This document shows positions 39,581 to 49,075 of a DNA stretch of 54,959 bases, in pieces. Numbering within the stretch: the stretch's first letter is position 1; each line of letters begins with the position of its first letter. The notes under the pieces are model-generated. The model saw only the letters and a list, made by a program, of their open reading frames with translations. It was not told the origin of the DNA and made no database searches. The DNA is taken from contig JAFSFD010000047.1 in the NCBI GenBank assembly GCA_017435365.1, positions 1-54,959 of the forward strand. The letters run 5' to 3'. Both the position numbers and the translations under genes were made by a program. This DNA comes from Akkermansia sp. (lineage in GTDB: Bacteria > Verrucomicrobiota > Verrucomicrobiia > Verrucomicrobiales > Akkermansiaceae).

Positions 39581-40045
39581 CTATCCAAGTGTTTTTCCTG
39601 GTCGCTGGTTGGTTTCAAGTTCCAGAAGCTGACGTTTCAGCGCGCTACCCGCAGCATACTGACCGATTTGTCTGGAGGCTGGTATAACACGATGGCAGGG
39701 AATGATAATAAGCAGTGGATTGTGTGCCAGTGCCGTGCCTACAGCGCGAGACGCACCAGGGCATCCCGCAGCACGCGCTAATTCGCTGTAACTGCAGGTC
39801 TGTCCATAAGGAACGGCAGCGCATTGTTCCCATACATTCAACCGGAACGGCGTGGCTGAGAGAAATATCCTCGGGCGGGGCAATTCAACGCCGCAGAAGT
39901 AAGCATCCAGCCAGCGGAAGGTATCGGCCAACACGGTTTTGTCCCCCTGCTCCGCTGCCGTGCCGAATTGCAGCGAGGTGAGGGCGGTGCCATTGCTACG
40001 CAACACCAGCGGCCCCAGCGGCGAATCATACTGAGCGCAGTGCAT
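39581..40045 (-). CDS. ogt: Methylated-DNA--protein-cysteine methyltransferase
   Basis: 154 aa suicide repair protein removing alkyl groups from O6-guanine. The acceptor Cys is in LLIIIPCHRVIPAS, and the HTH with arginine finger is TCSYSELARAAGCPGASRAVGTAL. It is a short Ogt-type protein without the Ada sensor domain. The start ATG shares its A with the stop of the upstream TIGR03790 gene (TGATG), so it is third in the ffh transcript by translational coupling. Confidence 0.92.
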   Translation of the reverse strand: MHCAQYDSPLGPLVLRSNGTALTSLQFGTAAEQGDKTVLADTFRWLDAYFCGVELPRPRIFLSATPFRLNVWEQCAAVPYGQTCSYSELARAAGCPGASRAVGTALAHNPLLIIIPCHRVIPASRQIGQYAAGSALKRQLLELETNQRPGKTLG

Positions 40046-41556
40046 CACTTCTTCTGCGGCTTGGGAGCCGGGCGCAGCTCAGGCATGAAGGTCTCAGCCG
40101 TTTTCTGCACGGCGGGGCGGAAAGGCGAACGCGGAGTTTCCTCCAGCAGCCGCTGCATGAGCTGGCGCCCGTAGCGCTCATCCTTATCAGCAAATGCCAG
40201 GGTTGCCTGAAGCAAGGCGGGGCGCACGCGGTTTCGCTCACTCTGAGCCCGGCGAGCCACCTGCCCGAAACACTCGGCAGCCGCATCAAGCTCACCCAAC
40301 CCGGCCAGGTGCCAGGCCAGCATCTCCTGCAACTGCGGGCCCTGAGGAGTGGAGAGCTGGCGATTCACCGCATCCACCACACTCTTGCGATTCCCGCCCG
40401 TCTGCTGCATCAGCCTCCGCCACTGCACGAACACATTGCCGCCGTCGCCGCCATTCCGGCTCAGCACCTCGAAGGGGCGGTACAGCGGGTCACCCATCAC
40501 CACCCCCTGCCAGGAAAGCCAGGGTGTAGCCATCAGCGCGGCCTCTGCCACGGTATAACCTTTCAGCAGGCGATCGTAAAAAATATCATACCGCATGCAG
40601 CCGGCCAGCGTGGGTTCATACACATTGCCGGCGGTGACTGCGGCTCCGCGCTTCAGCAGAGCGCCCACCCAGGAATGCTCCGATTTTACGGAAGTGCCGC
40701 TGTAGGAATGCAGATGCACCGCCACCGCACCGGGAGCAAAGCGGAAATCGGCATGCGTCTTAGGGTTAAACGGGCCATTGGCCGGGTGCGCATACCAGCC
40801 GAAATACACTGCGGTATTCTGCATGAGCGGGAAGCAAGGGGCCAGTGTGGCCTTGCTCTCCTCGTGAAAGAGAGGCTGTCCCTTCTCCTTTGCCATGCGG
40901 GCAATGGATGAGAACCATGCATCCCCCTGCGGATAGGGGCCGCCCTGGTCCACCACGGCCCACCCCCACAGGCCGCGACGCTCCACCTCCGCAGGGAACT
41001 GAATCATGCGGCGTATGGTCGTATCGTCCGGTCCATCGATGCGTGTGACAGCCAGCACCGGCGGCATGATTTTTTCCACGGCGCCATCCTTATCAAAGCA
41101 AGGATTATTCAGAGGGCCTTTGGTAGAATAATTTGCGCCCAGCAGCATCAGCTCCGAATCAACGGAAGCGCAGTTCTGGTACAGGAAGCCCTCCTTCTTA
41201 CCTGGTTCATTCTCCTCACGAACCCGCAGCGGGATATCCGGCATGAGCACCATGGCAGATATGGGCTTGAAGCCTTTCAATTGGTTCACCGGCAGCCGCC
41301 AGCTGCTCTGCTGCGCATGCAGCATCAGCGGATAGCGCAGCTTGGTATCAAACTCCTGCCGGGAAATATCCTGCCCCTTCGGCAGACCGCTCAGCCCTAC
41401 GCACTGCTTAGCCGGGATAGAGCGTTTGGCGCAATAGGCGCGGGCGCACTGCTCGCTGCGCTTCGAGGCAGCATTATACACCACGACGACCTGGGCCGGA
41501 GTCAACCCCCAGGCCACCATGCAGCCCAATGCCGCCACCAGCAAGCCGCGAACCAT
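40045..41556 (-). CDS. TIGR03790-family secreted protein
   Basis: 503 aa. A signal peptide (VRGLLVAALGCMVAWGLTPA) precedes a domain of the TIGR03790 family, seen in Verrucomicrobiota and Planctomycetota: VVVVYNAASKRSEQCARAYCAKRSIP, then NQLKGFKPISAMVLMPDIPLR, VLAVTRIDGPD and YFGWYAHPANGPF. Function is unknown. The C-terminal 120 residues form helical, TPR-like segments (LAWHLAGLGELDAAAECFGQVARRAQ). The start is ATG 41556; GTG 41562 is possible. It follows ffh after 9 nt and overlaps ogt by one nt. Confidence 0.82.
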   Translation of the reverse strand: MVRGLLVAALGCMVAWGLTPAQVVVVYNAASKRSEQCARAYCAKRSIPAKQCVGLSGLPKGQDISRQEFDTKLRYPLMLHAQQSSWRLPVNQLKGFKPISAMVLMPDIPLRVREENEPGKKEGFLYQNCASVDSELMLLGANYSTKGPLNNPCFDKDGAVEKIMPPVLAVTRIDGPDDTTIRRMIQFPAEVERRGLWGWAVVDQGGPYPQGDAWFSSIARMAKEKGQPLFHEESKATLAPCFPLMQNTAVYFGWYAHPANGPFNPKTHADFRFAPGAVAVHLHSYSGTSVKSEHSWVGALLKRGAAVTAGNVYEPTLAGCMRYDIFYDRLLKGYTVAEAALMATPWLSWQGVVMGDPLYRPFEVLSRNGGDGGNVFVQWRRLMQQTGGNRKSVVDAVNRQLSTPQGPQLQEMLAWHLAGLGELDAAAECFGQVARRAQSERNRVRPALLQATLAFADKDERYGRQLMQRLLEETPRSPFRPAVQKTAETFMPELRPAPKPQKK

Positions 41557-41565
41557 AGCCACAAA

Positions 41566-43107
41566 TCAGCGTCTGCGGAACAGACCGTTAAAGGCATTCA
41601 TCCCCTTCATGGGCATTTTCGGTTTGCCGCCGCCCCCCATCAGGGCGGAGAGGTCGGGCATCTGGCTCATATCCGGCATGCCACCCTGCCCCATCAGGGC
41701 ACTCATATCCGGCATGCCGGCACCGCCGTCCTGCCCCTTCATCAAGGCGCTCATATCGGGCATGCCCTTGGCACCACCGGCAGATTTCATCAGGCTCTTC
41801 ATCATGCCGCCCATCTTGCCCTTGCCGCCCATCATCTCCTTCATTTCCTTGAAGTTCTTGATGAAGCGGTTCACCTCAATTTCCGACACACCGGAGCCCT
41901 TGGCAATGCGGCGGCGGCAGCTCGGAATCAGCAGCTTGTAATTCAGGCGTTCCGCCGGCGTCATCGAAAGCACGATGGCCTCCATGCGCTTCATGCGCTT
42001 CGGGTCCATGGCGCCATCCGGCAGCTGCTTGCGAATCTTGCTGAACCCGGGCAGCAGGCCCAGCAGCCCCTCCAGCGGCCCCAGGCTCTGCATCATCTTC
42101 ATCTGGCTCAGGAAATCGTTGAAGTTGAACTCGCCGCTCATCATGCGGGTCATGGAATTCATGGCAGATTCCTGGTCAATCTTCTCGGCGGCCTTCTCCA
42201 CCAGCCCCACGATATCGCCCATGCCCAGAATGCGGTCTGCCATGCGCTGCGGCACAAAGGGGCCGAACATATCGAGCTTCTCGCCCTCGCCCATGTACTT
42301 GATGGGCTTGCCGGTGATAGCTCGCATGGAAAGAGCCGCACCACCGCGGGCATCGCCATCCAGCTTGGTCAGGATGATACCGGTGAGCCCCACGGCCTGG
42401 TCGAAGGTCTGTGCCACGCGCACCGCCTGCTGACCGGTAGCGGCATCCGCCACCAGCAGGGCCTCCTGCGGCTCCAGGAACTTAGCCAGCTTCTTCAGCT
42501 CTGCCACCAGCTCCTCGTCCACCTCCTGGCGGCCGGCCGTATCGAAAATAATCACATCGTACTCCTGCCCGGCAGCCCATTTGAGAGCATCCTTCGCCAC
42601 GCGGATGACATCCTTTTCCGTGGCAGAGGGGGTATACACCGGCACCTCAATCTGCGCCGCCAGCGTTGCCAGCTGGTCAATGGCTGCGGGGCGAATCAGG
42701 TCGCAGGCCACCAGCAGCGGCTTGTGCCCTTCCTTCAGCAGGCGTCGGGCCAGCTTGGCACTCGTCGTCGTCTTACCCGCACCATTCAGACCCACCACCA
42801 GCACACGGGCGGGAGCCGGCTCCAGCTGCAGCGGGGCGGCATCACCACCCAGCAACTCCGCCAGCTGGTCTCGGAAAATCTTCACAAGCTGCTCACCCGG
42901 CTTCACCGATTTGAGCACCTTCTCGCCCATCGCCTCCTCCTTCACATGCGCAATAAACTCACGCGCAACGCTATACTCCACATCGGCATCCAGCAGCGCC
43001 ATGCGCACATCCCTCAGCGCATCCTTGATATTGGACTCGGTAATCTTGCTCAGCCCCCGCATTTTGCGGAATGCATCATCGAGCTTATCGGAAAGAAGAG
43101 AAAACAT
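41566..43107 (-). CDS. ffh: Signal recognition particle GTPase Ffh
   Basis: 513 aa SRP54 protein that delivers nascent inner-membrane and secreted proteins to FtsY. The N domain (LSDKLDDAFRKMRG) is followed by the G domain with P-loop GLNGAGKTTTSAKLA, DTAGRQEVDEEL and TKLDGDARGGAALS. The M domain binds 4.5S RNA (SCRRRIAKGSGVSEIEVNRFIKNF, signature GSG). The C-terminus from about 440 is an unusual Met/Gly/Asp-rich tail with repeated GMPDMSALM-type units, longer than in E. coli. The start has a good SD (GAGAGGG). It heads the ffh-TIGR03790-ogt transcript. Confidence 0.96.
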   Translation of the reverse strand: MFSLLSDKLDDAFRKMRGLSKITESNIKDALRDVRMALLDADVEYSVAREFIAHVKEEAMGEKVLKSVKPGEQLVKIFRDQLAELLGGDAAPLQLEPAPARVLVVGLNGAGKTTTSAKLARRLLKEGHKPLLVACDLIRPAAIDQLATLAAQIEVPVYTPSATEKDVIRVAKDALKWAAGQEYDVIIFDTAGRQEVDEELVAELKKLAKFLEPQEALLVADAATGQQAVRVAQTFDQAVGLTGIILTKLDGDARGGAALSMRAITGKPIKYMGEGEKLDMFGPFVPQRMADRILGMGDIVGLVEKAAEKIDQESAMNSMTRMMSGEFNFNDFLSQMKMMQSLGPLEGLLGLLPGFSKIRKQLPDGAMDPKRMKRMEAIVLSMTPAERLNYKLLIPSCRRRIAKGSGVSEIEVNRFIKNFKEMKEMMGGKGKMGGMMKSLMKSAGGAKGMPDMSALMKGQDGGAGMPDMSALMGQGGMPDMSQMPDLSALMGGGGKPKMPMKGMNAFNGLFRRR

Positions 43108-43230
43108 AGCCCTCTCTTAGCAGAAAAGCCCCCTGCTGTCAAGCTGTCACGCCGTCAGCAAACCGCTTCATCATGTATTATCCGGCATTATATCATACAA
43201 AATTAACAGGAATACTGTCTGAATGCCCGA

Positions 43231-43260
43231 TTGACAGGCCGAAGCAACATGAGCTAAAAT
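43231..43260 (+). promoter_or_regulatory. Promoter of the metal-binding protein gene
   Basis: TTGACA (43231-43236), 18 nt, TAAAAT (43255-43260). The ATG at 43268 is 7 nt downstream: probably leaderless. This also rejects the upstream ATG at 43259, which overlaps the -10 box. Confidence 0.6.
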
Positions 43261-43267
43261 GGCGGGC

Positions 43268-44125
43268 ATGAAGAAGGTGATAAGCGGAATTGTGGCGGCG
43301 TTTCTGTGTGCGCTCGGAGCGCAGGGGGCGCTGAAGGTTGCGAGCCTGCACCCACTGCTGAGCGATATGGCGCGGCAGGTGGGAGGAGATGCCGTAGAGG
43401 TGGTGAATTTGTTTCCGGAGAACGGAGAACTGCATGCCTTTGAGCCGACAGCTTCAGATGTTGCTAAGGCCGCCGGAGCAGAGTTGGTGCTGGCCTGTGG
43501 CAAGGGTGTGGAGCCCTATCTGGAAGACTTGCGCGACTCCTTGCCCGCCGGGACGCAAGTGATTGAACTGGGGCAGGCGGTGCCGGATGTGTACCTGCCG
43601 GGGAGCAAGGTTGCTGACCCGCACTGGTGGAACAGCCCCACCGCCATGAAACGGGCTTCGCGTTCGCTCCGCTCGGCTCTGGAAACAGCCGAACCTGGCC
43701 GGAAAGCCACTTTTGCCAAGGGACAGCGCGCCTATGCCGCGCAGATGGATACCTTGGTGCGCGAGGCACGCCTCGCCTTCGCCGCCATTCCGCAGGAGAA
43801 GCGCGTGCTGGTCTGCTCGCACGCCGCTATGAGCCACTTCTGCAAGGATTTCGGATTCTCCGCCCTGGCAGTGCATGGCATTGCGCAGGAGAGCGAGGGC
43901 GACACCGCAAGTCTGGCCCGAATCCTGGCCGAGCTGCGGCGGCAATCTGTCCCCTGCCTGTTCTATGGGGTGAACGAGCCCCCCAGGGTGCTGCAGACCA
44001 TTGCAAACCAGGTGGGAGCCAGAGCCCTGCCACTGGCGCTGGACGGCATCAACCCTGCCACGCCGACTTATGCAGAGCTTTTCCGTTTCAATGTAAGGAA
44101 TATCGTGGAGGGACTCAGTCGTTGA
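43268..44125 (+). CDS. Metal ABC transporter substrate-binding protein (ZnuA/TroA-like)
   Basis: 285 aa cluster A-I solute-binding protein for Zn2+ or Mn2+. A signal peptide (MKKVISGIVAAFLCALGAQG) is followed by LKVASLHPLLSDMARQVGGD. Metal-ligand histidines are expected in HAFEPTASD, DPHWWNSP and CSHAAMSHFC, and LDGINP lies near the end. The long His-rich loop of ZnuA is absent, which gives no firm metal preference. No permease or ATPase gene is adjacent, so the partner is elsewhere. The next gene starts 7 nt after the stop. Confidence 0.87.
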   Translation: MKKVISGIVAAFLCALGAQGALKVASLHPLLSDMARQVGGDAVEVVNLFPENGELHAFEPTASDVAKAAGAELVLACGKGVEPYLEDLRDSLPAGTQVIELGQAVPDVYLPGSKVADPHWWNSPTAMKRASRSLRSALETAEPGRKATFAKGQRAYAAQMDTLVREARLAFAAIPQEKRVLVCSHAAMSHFCKDFGFSALAVHGIAQESEGDTASLARILAELRRQSVPCLFYGVNEPPRVLQTIANQVGARALPLALDGINPATPTYAELFRFNVRNIVEGLSR

Positions 44126-44132
44126 AGTGACC

Positions 44133-46118
44133 ATGCGTGCTTTCCTGTGTACCCTCGCTGCCTTTCTGCCTGTTTTTGCGCAGGCCCCCCCACCCGTCTA
44201 TGTTTGCGGACGTGCAGAATCGGCCATCGTGATTGACGGGCGTGGAGATGATGCCGCCTGGCAGGGGGCGCGGGAACTTTCACCGCTGCGCGATATCGAA
44301 GGGGCGGCCATTCCTCACCACTGCCGCATCAAAATGGTCTGGGATGACGACTACCTCTACATCCTGGCCGACATGGACGAGGAGCACCTGTGGGCCACGC
44401 TTACGGAGCGGGATTCCGTCATCTACCACGACCCGGATTTTGAGGTATTCATCGACCCCGATGGCGATGGGCTGAACTACATCGAGCTGGAAATCAACGC
44501 CCTGAATACCGTCTGGGATTTATTCATCACCCGTCCGTACCGCTTCGATGACCCGCACATCCTGCACGACTGGGACATGCGCGGGTTGAAGCATGCCGTG
44601 CATCTGCGCGGCACCCTGAACCATCCGGACGATACAGATGCTGGCTGGAGCGTGGAGCTGGCTATCCCCTGGAGCAGCATCACCAGCCACGCCCACCAGC
44701 CGCGCCGCAGCCAGGCCCCGGCACCGGGCAGCAGCATGCGCTTCAATTTTTCCCGCGTGAACTGGCAGGTGCGCCCCGCCCCCGGCTCCCCCACCGGCTA
44801 CGAAAAATTACCGGCACCGGAAAGCAACCATGTCTGGGCACCCACCGGCAAGGTGAATATCCACCTGCCCGAGCACTGGGGGCGCGTTGTATTCAGTGAG
44901 CACCCCGCCGGAGAATGGGCAGCAGCCCTGCCCGCCCCGGAAGACGCCACCCGGCTGGCGCTCTACCGCGTGCTGAACACCCAGCTGGGCCACCGCGGAC
45001 GGCACGGAAGTTTTTCGCGCGAGCTGCCGCTGCCGGAGGGAATGCAGATGAGCTTTCCGGCGCAGGATTTCTTCGTGCTCACCGCCACCTGCCCACACAC
45101 CGGCACAAGCATGCGGCTTGACAGCGAAGGGCGCTTCCACGCCACGGCACCGCAGGAGCCACGGCCTGAGCTCTACCTCTGGGTGCACGGCAACACGAAA
45201 CGCAGCGAAACCGAGTGGAGCGCGCGTTTCCGCAGCTATGCCGAAGCGGGCATCGGCACTGTCATCATCGATGGCTCTGCTGAGCGCCTCGCAGAACTCA
45301 CGCCGCTGGCCCGGCGCGAAGGTCTGCGCGTGTTTGCCTGGCTCTGGGCGCTCAACAGGCCGGGAGACGAAACCGCACTGAAGCACCCCGGGTGGTACGC
45401 GGTGAATGCCGAAGGAAAGTCCTGCCACCTGTCGCAGCACCGCCCCTTTGTGGAGTATTACCAGTTTCTCTGCCCGAACAATGCCGACGTGAAACAGTAC
45501 CTGCTGGAACAAGTGCGTATTCTGGCCGCCATTCCCGGGCTGAGCGGCATTCAGGCTGATTACATGCGCCTGCCGGATGTGGAACTGCCCCGCGCCCTGT
45601 GGAGCAAATACGGGCTGGATATGAGCACTCCATCCCCGGAATTCGATTACTGCTACTGCTCCACCTGCCGGCAGAAGTTCAGCACAGGTTCACAACCGGC
45701 AGGCGACTGGAAAGAGTTCCGGCTGCAGAGCGTGGCAGAACTGTTCAACACACTTGCCGCTGAAATCCGCCGCCACGGGCTCATAGCCGCCTGTGCCGTA
45801 TTCCCCAGCCCGGAACTGGCCGCCCGCATGGTACACCAGGACTGGAGCCGCTTCCAGGCCGACCTGGTGCTGCCCATGACCTATCATCATTTCTACAGCA
45901 AGCAAGCAGAATGGGTTATCGAGACAACAAAGCGGGCAACAGAACAGACTCAGCGGCGGATTCCCCTGGCTCCGGCCATCCATCTGCCCGATGTGCCTGC
46001 AGAAGAACTCCCGAATCTTCTGGCCGCTCTCCGCGCCGCCGGAGTACCCGGCATCGCCCTCTTCAGTGATGAAGAAATCACCCCGGAGCATCTGAAAGCC
46101 CTTCACTTGTTCCGTTAG
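44133..46118 (+). CDS. CBM9-like plus glycoside-hydrolase-like secreted protein
   Basis: 661 aa. A signal peptide (RAFLCTLAAFLPVFAQA) is followed by a CBM9-like domain (about 20-250): IDGRGDDAAWQGA, MVWDDDYLYILADMDEEHLW and DPDFEVFIDPDGDGLNYIELEINALN-like pattern. From about 345 there is a TIM-barrel of putative glycoside hydrolase type: TVIIDGSAERLAELTPLARREGLRVFAWLWALN, LSGIQADYMRLPDVELP (possible acidic residue), FDYCYCSTC and LVLPMTYHHFYSKQAEW. The fold and polysaccharide role are inferred; the substrate is unknown. It is likely cotranscribed with the metal-binding gene upstream. Repeat E starts 16 nt downstream. Confidence 0.78.
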   Translation: MRAFLCTLAAFLPVFAQAPPPVYVCGRAESAIVIDGRGDDAAWQGARELSPLRDIEGAAIPHHCRIKMVWDDDYLYILADMDEEHLWATLTERDSVIYHDPDFEVFIDPDGDGLNYIELEINALNTVWDLFITRPYRFDDPHILHDWDMRGLKHAVHLRGTLNHPDDTDAGWSVELAIPWSSITSHAHQPRRSQAPAPGSSMRFNFSRVNWQVRPAPGSPTGYEKLPAPESNHVWAPTGKVNIHLPEHWGRVVFSEHPAGEWAAALPAPEDATRLALYRVLNTQLGHRGRHGSFSRELPLPEGMQMSFPAQDFFVLTATCPHTGTSMRLDSEGRFHATAPQEPRPELYLWVHGNTKRSETEWSARFRSYAEAGIGTVIIDGSAERLAELTPLARREGLRVFAWLWALNRPGDETALKHPGWYAVNAEGKSCHLSQHRPFVEYYQFLCPNNADVKQYLLEQVRILAAIPGLSGIQADYMRLPDVELPRALWSKYGLDMSTPSPEFDYCYCSTCRQKFSTGSQPAGDWKEFRLQSVAELFNTLAAEIRRHGLIAACAVFPSPELAARMVHQDWSRFQADLVLPMTYHHFYSKQAEWVIETTKRATEQTQRRIPLAPAIHLPDVPAEELPNLLAALRAAGVPGIALFSDEEITPEHLKALHLFR

Positions 46119-46133
46119 GATTTATCACACACG

Positions 46134-46569
46134 GCACACGTGTCCCAAAGATTTGGTAAGCCATAGAAACATCAGCAACATTTTGGAAGAAGCCCCTATC
46201 TGCCCGACAAATTGGAATTTGTCGGGCTGAAAGCCCGAGGAATTTTGAGCCCACGAAGTGGGTGAAAGAACACTAGCCGGGGGTAAGCCCGCTTTGCGGG
46301 CGCAGCCCCCGGAATGCGACAAAATAAAATGGAGCCCCGGAGGGGTGACAGAAAGCGATGTAATACACTGATGCTGTGCTTTCTGTCACCCCTCCGGGGC
46401 TCCGATATTTTTTCAATATACCGGGGGCTGCGAGCGCTGACGCGCTCTTACCCCCGGCTAGTGTTCTTACGCCCCTACCGGGGCTTATTTTCCGCTCGCT
46501 GGCGCTCGCAAACTAATCGCCAAATTCCCATTTATCGAGATTAGTACTCAAACTTTGGGACACGTGTGC
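46134..46569 (+). mobile_element. Nested palindromic repeat copy E, complete, MITE-like
   Basis: 436 bp, the best preserved copy. Terminal inverted repeats GCACACGTGTCCCAAAG (46134-46150) and CTTTGGGACACGTGTGC (46553-46569) match perfectly over 17 bp. Inside lie AAATTGGAATTT/AAATTCCCATTT, the CGGGC...GCCCG and CCCACGAAGTGGG module, inner repeats at 46266-46287 and 46447-46468, and the central hairpin near 46331-46403. Core state 1. No gene inside. Confidence 0.92.
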
Positions 46570-46607
46570 ACACTCGGGCGATATCGGTCAACAGGCAATA
46601 TCCTGCC

Positions 46608-46636
46608 TTGTGTGAATGCCGGGGCTGTGTTAGAAT
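46608..46636 (+). promoter_or_regulatory. Promoter of menDBC
   Basis: TTGTGT (46608-46613), 17 nt, TAGAAT (46631-46636). The ATG at 46643 is 6 nt downstream: probably leaderless. Confidence 0.55.
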
Positions 46637-46642
46637 GAGCGC

Positions 46643-48247
46643 ATGATTAGTGAGAAGCCCGTGGTGCAGGAATTAGTGGCGCTGATGCTGGCGCATGGTG
46701 TGACGCGCGCAGTGCTTTGCCCCGGCAGCCGGAACTCGCCCATTGTGGCCACGCTGGCAGGGCAACCCGAGGTGGAATGCCGCAGCGTGACCGATGAACG
46801 CAGTGCAGGATTCGTGGCTCTGGGCTGGGCCCAGCAGGTGCAGGCGCCGGTGGCGGTGGTAGTCACCTCCGGCAGTGCGGTACTGAACCTGCACCCGGCT
46901 GTGGCAGAGGCCTTTTACCGCAAGACTCCCCTGCTCGTCATTTCGGCAGACCGCCCGGCATCCTGGGTAGGGCAGAATGATGGGCAGACCGTGCCGCAGC
47001 CGGGCGTGTTCAACTCCCTGGTGCGATTCTCCGCCCAGGTGCCGGAGGACGACGCCTGGCATGCCAACCGGGTTATCAATGAAGGTCTGCTGGAGCTGTG
47101 CCACCGAGGCGGGGGCCCGGTGCACCTGAACGTACCGCTCACCGAGCCCTTCTTCGCCATGGTGGAGGAGCCCCTGCCGCCGGTTCGGGTCATCGGTCGC
47201 ACAGAAGCAGCCCGCATGGGAGCGGATGAGGAGGAAGCCCTGCTGGAGGAAGCCGCAGCCCTGCCGCGCCGCCTGATTCTGCTGGGGCAGCAGCAAGCTC
47301 CCTCACCGAGTCTGGCCAGGCTGTCCGCAGAAAAGCAATTTGCCATAGTGGCCGAGCACATAGCGAACGCTCCCTTTGCCGACTGCTGCCGCCCGGATAC
47401 CCTCATCGGAGCGACCCCCGTAGCAGATTGGAGCCCCGACCTGCTCATCACCTGCGGGGGAGACATCATCTCCAAACGCATGAAGCGGCTCCTGCGCACC
47501 CACCCGCCCAAGGCCCACTGGCATATCTCGGCCGATGGCGAGGTGGTGGATACATTCTGCGCGCTCACCCGCGTGCTGGAAGGCGAGCCTGAGGAATTCT
47601 GGGATTTGCTCAGCGCCTTTGCGGAAGAGGGGGATGAAACCTACAGAGCCCGCTGGCAGGCACCGCCTGCAACCCTGCCGGAACATGAATTCAGCGGCAT
47701 GAAGTTCGTGGGTGACTTCATCGCCCACCTGCCGGAAAACAGTGTGCTGCACCTGGGCAACAGCTCCGCCGTGCGCTATGCTCAGCTCTACCCCCTGCCC
47801 GCCGGGGTGTCAAAAGTGCTCTGCAACCGCGGCGTAAATGGCATTGAGGGCAGCGTTTCCACCGCCGCCGGATATGCCTTCGCCGCCCCGGACACGCTGC
47901 ACTTTCTCATCATCGGCGACCTCAGCACCTTCTACGACCTGAACGGCCTGCTGGCAGCCAAAGAATGCGACAACCTGCGCATCCTGGTGCTGAACAACCA
48001 GGAAGGCGGCATCTTCGGGACCCTGCCCGGCATGCCCGATTGCCCGCACATCCGCGCACCGCATGGGGAAAGCATCATGGCCTGGGGTGGCAGCAACTTC
48101 AGCTACACGCAGGTTACCAATACCACCGACTGGCCGAGGGCACTGGAGCTTCTGCTGTCCCCCGGGCCCGGTGCCGTCATAGTCGAGATATACACTGAAA
48201 CAGGACAGGATGCCGCCATCCTGAAAGAATTTTACAAAAACCACTGA
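46643..48247 (+). CDS. menD: SEPHCHC synthase (menaquinone synthesis)
   Basis: 534 aa thiamine-diphosphate enzyme joining isochorismate and 2-oxoglutarate. It starts PVVQELVALMLAHGVTRAVLCPGSRNSPI, the typical MenD substrate loop. DERSAGFVALGWA carries the catalytic Glu region, and the C-terminal ThDP-Mg motif is IIGDLSTFYDLNGLLAAK...RILVLNNQEGGIF. Length is normal. First gene of menDBC, with menB after 9 nt. The classical MenFDHBCE pathway is thus present, at least in part; menF and menH are not in the window. Confidence 0.95.
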   Translation: MISEKPVVQELVALMLAHGVTRAVLCPGSRNSPIVATLAGQPEVECRSVTDERSAGFVALGWAQQVQAPVAVVVTSGSAVLNLHPAVAEAFYRKTPLLVISADRPASWVGQNDGQTVPQPGVFNSLVRFSAQVPEDDAWHANRVINEGLLELCHRGGGPVHLNVPLTEPFFAMVEEPLPPVRVIGRTEAARMGADEEEALLEEAAALPRRLILLGQQQAPSPSLARLSAEKQFAIVAEHIANAPFADCCRPDTLIGATPVADWSPDLLITCGGDIISKRMKRLLRTHPPKAHWHISADGEVVDTFCALTRVLEGEPEEFWDLLSAFAEEGDETYRARWQAPPATLPEHEFSGMKFVGDFIAHLPENSVLHLGNSSAVRYAQLYPLPAGVSKVLCNRGVNGIEGSVSTAAGYAFAAPDTLHFLIIGDLSTFYDLNGLLAAKECDNLRILVLNNQEGGIFGTLPGMPDCPHIRAPHGESIMAWGGSNFSYTQVTNTTDWPRALELLLSPGPGAVIVEIYTETGQDAAILKEFYKNH

Positions 48248-48256
48248 TTATAAGAT

Positions 48257-49074
<818 letters not shown>

Positions 49075-49075
<1 letters not shown>

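Noticed and set aside
41281..43206. 641-aa plus-strand ORF opposite ffh
   Set aside because: It is the antisense shadow of ffh and the TIGR03790 gene, with His/Gln/Leu-rich low-complexity composition.
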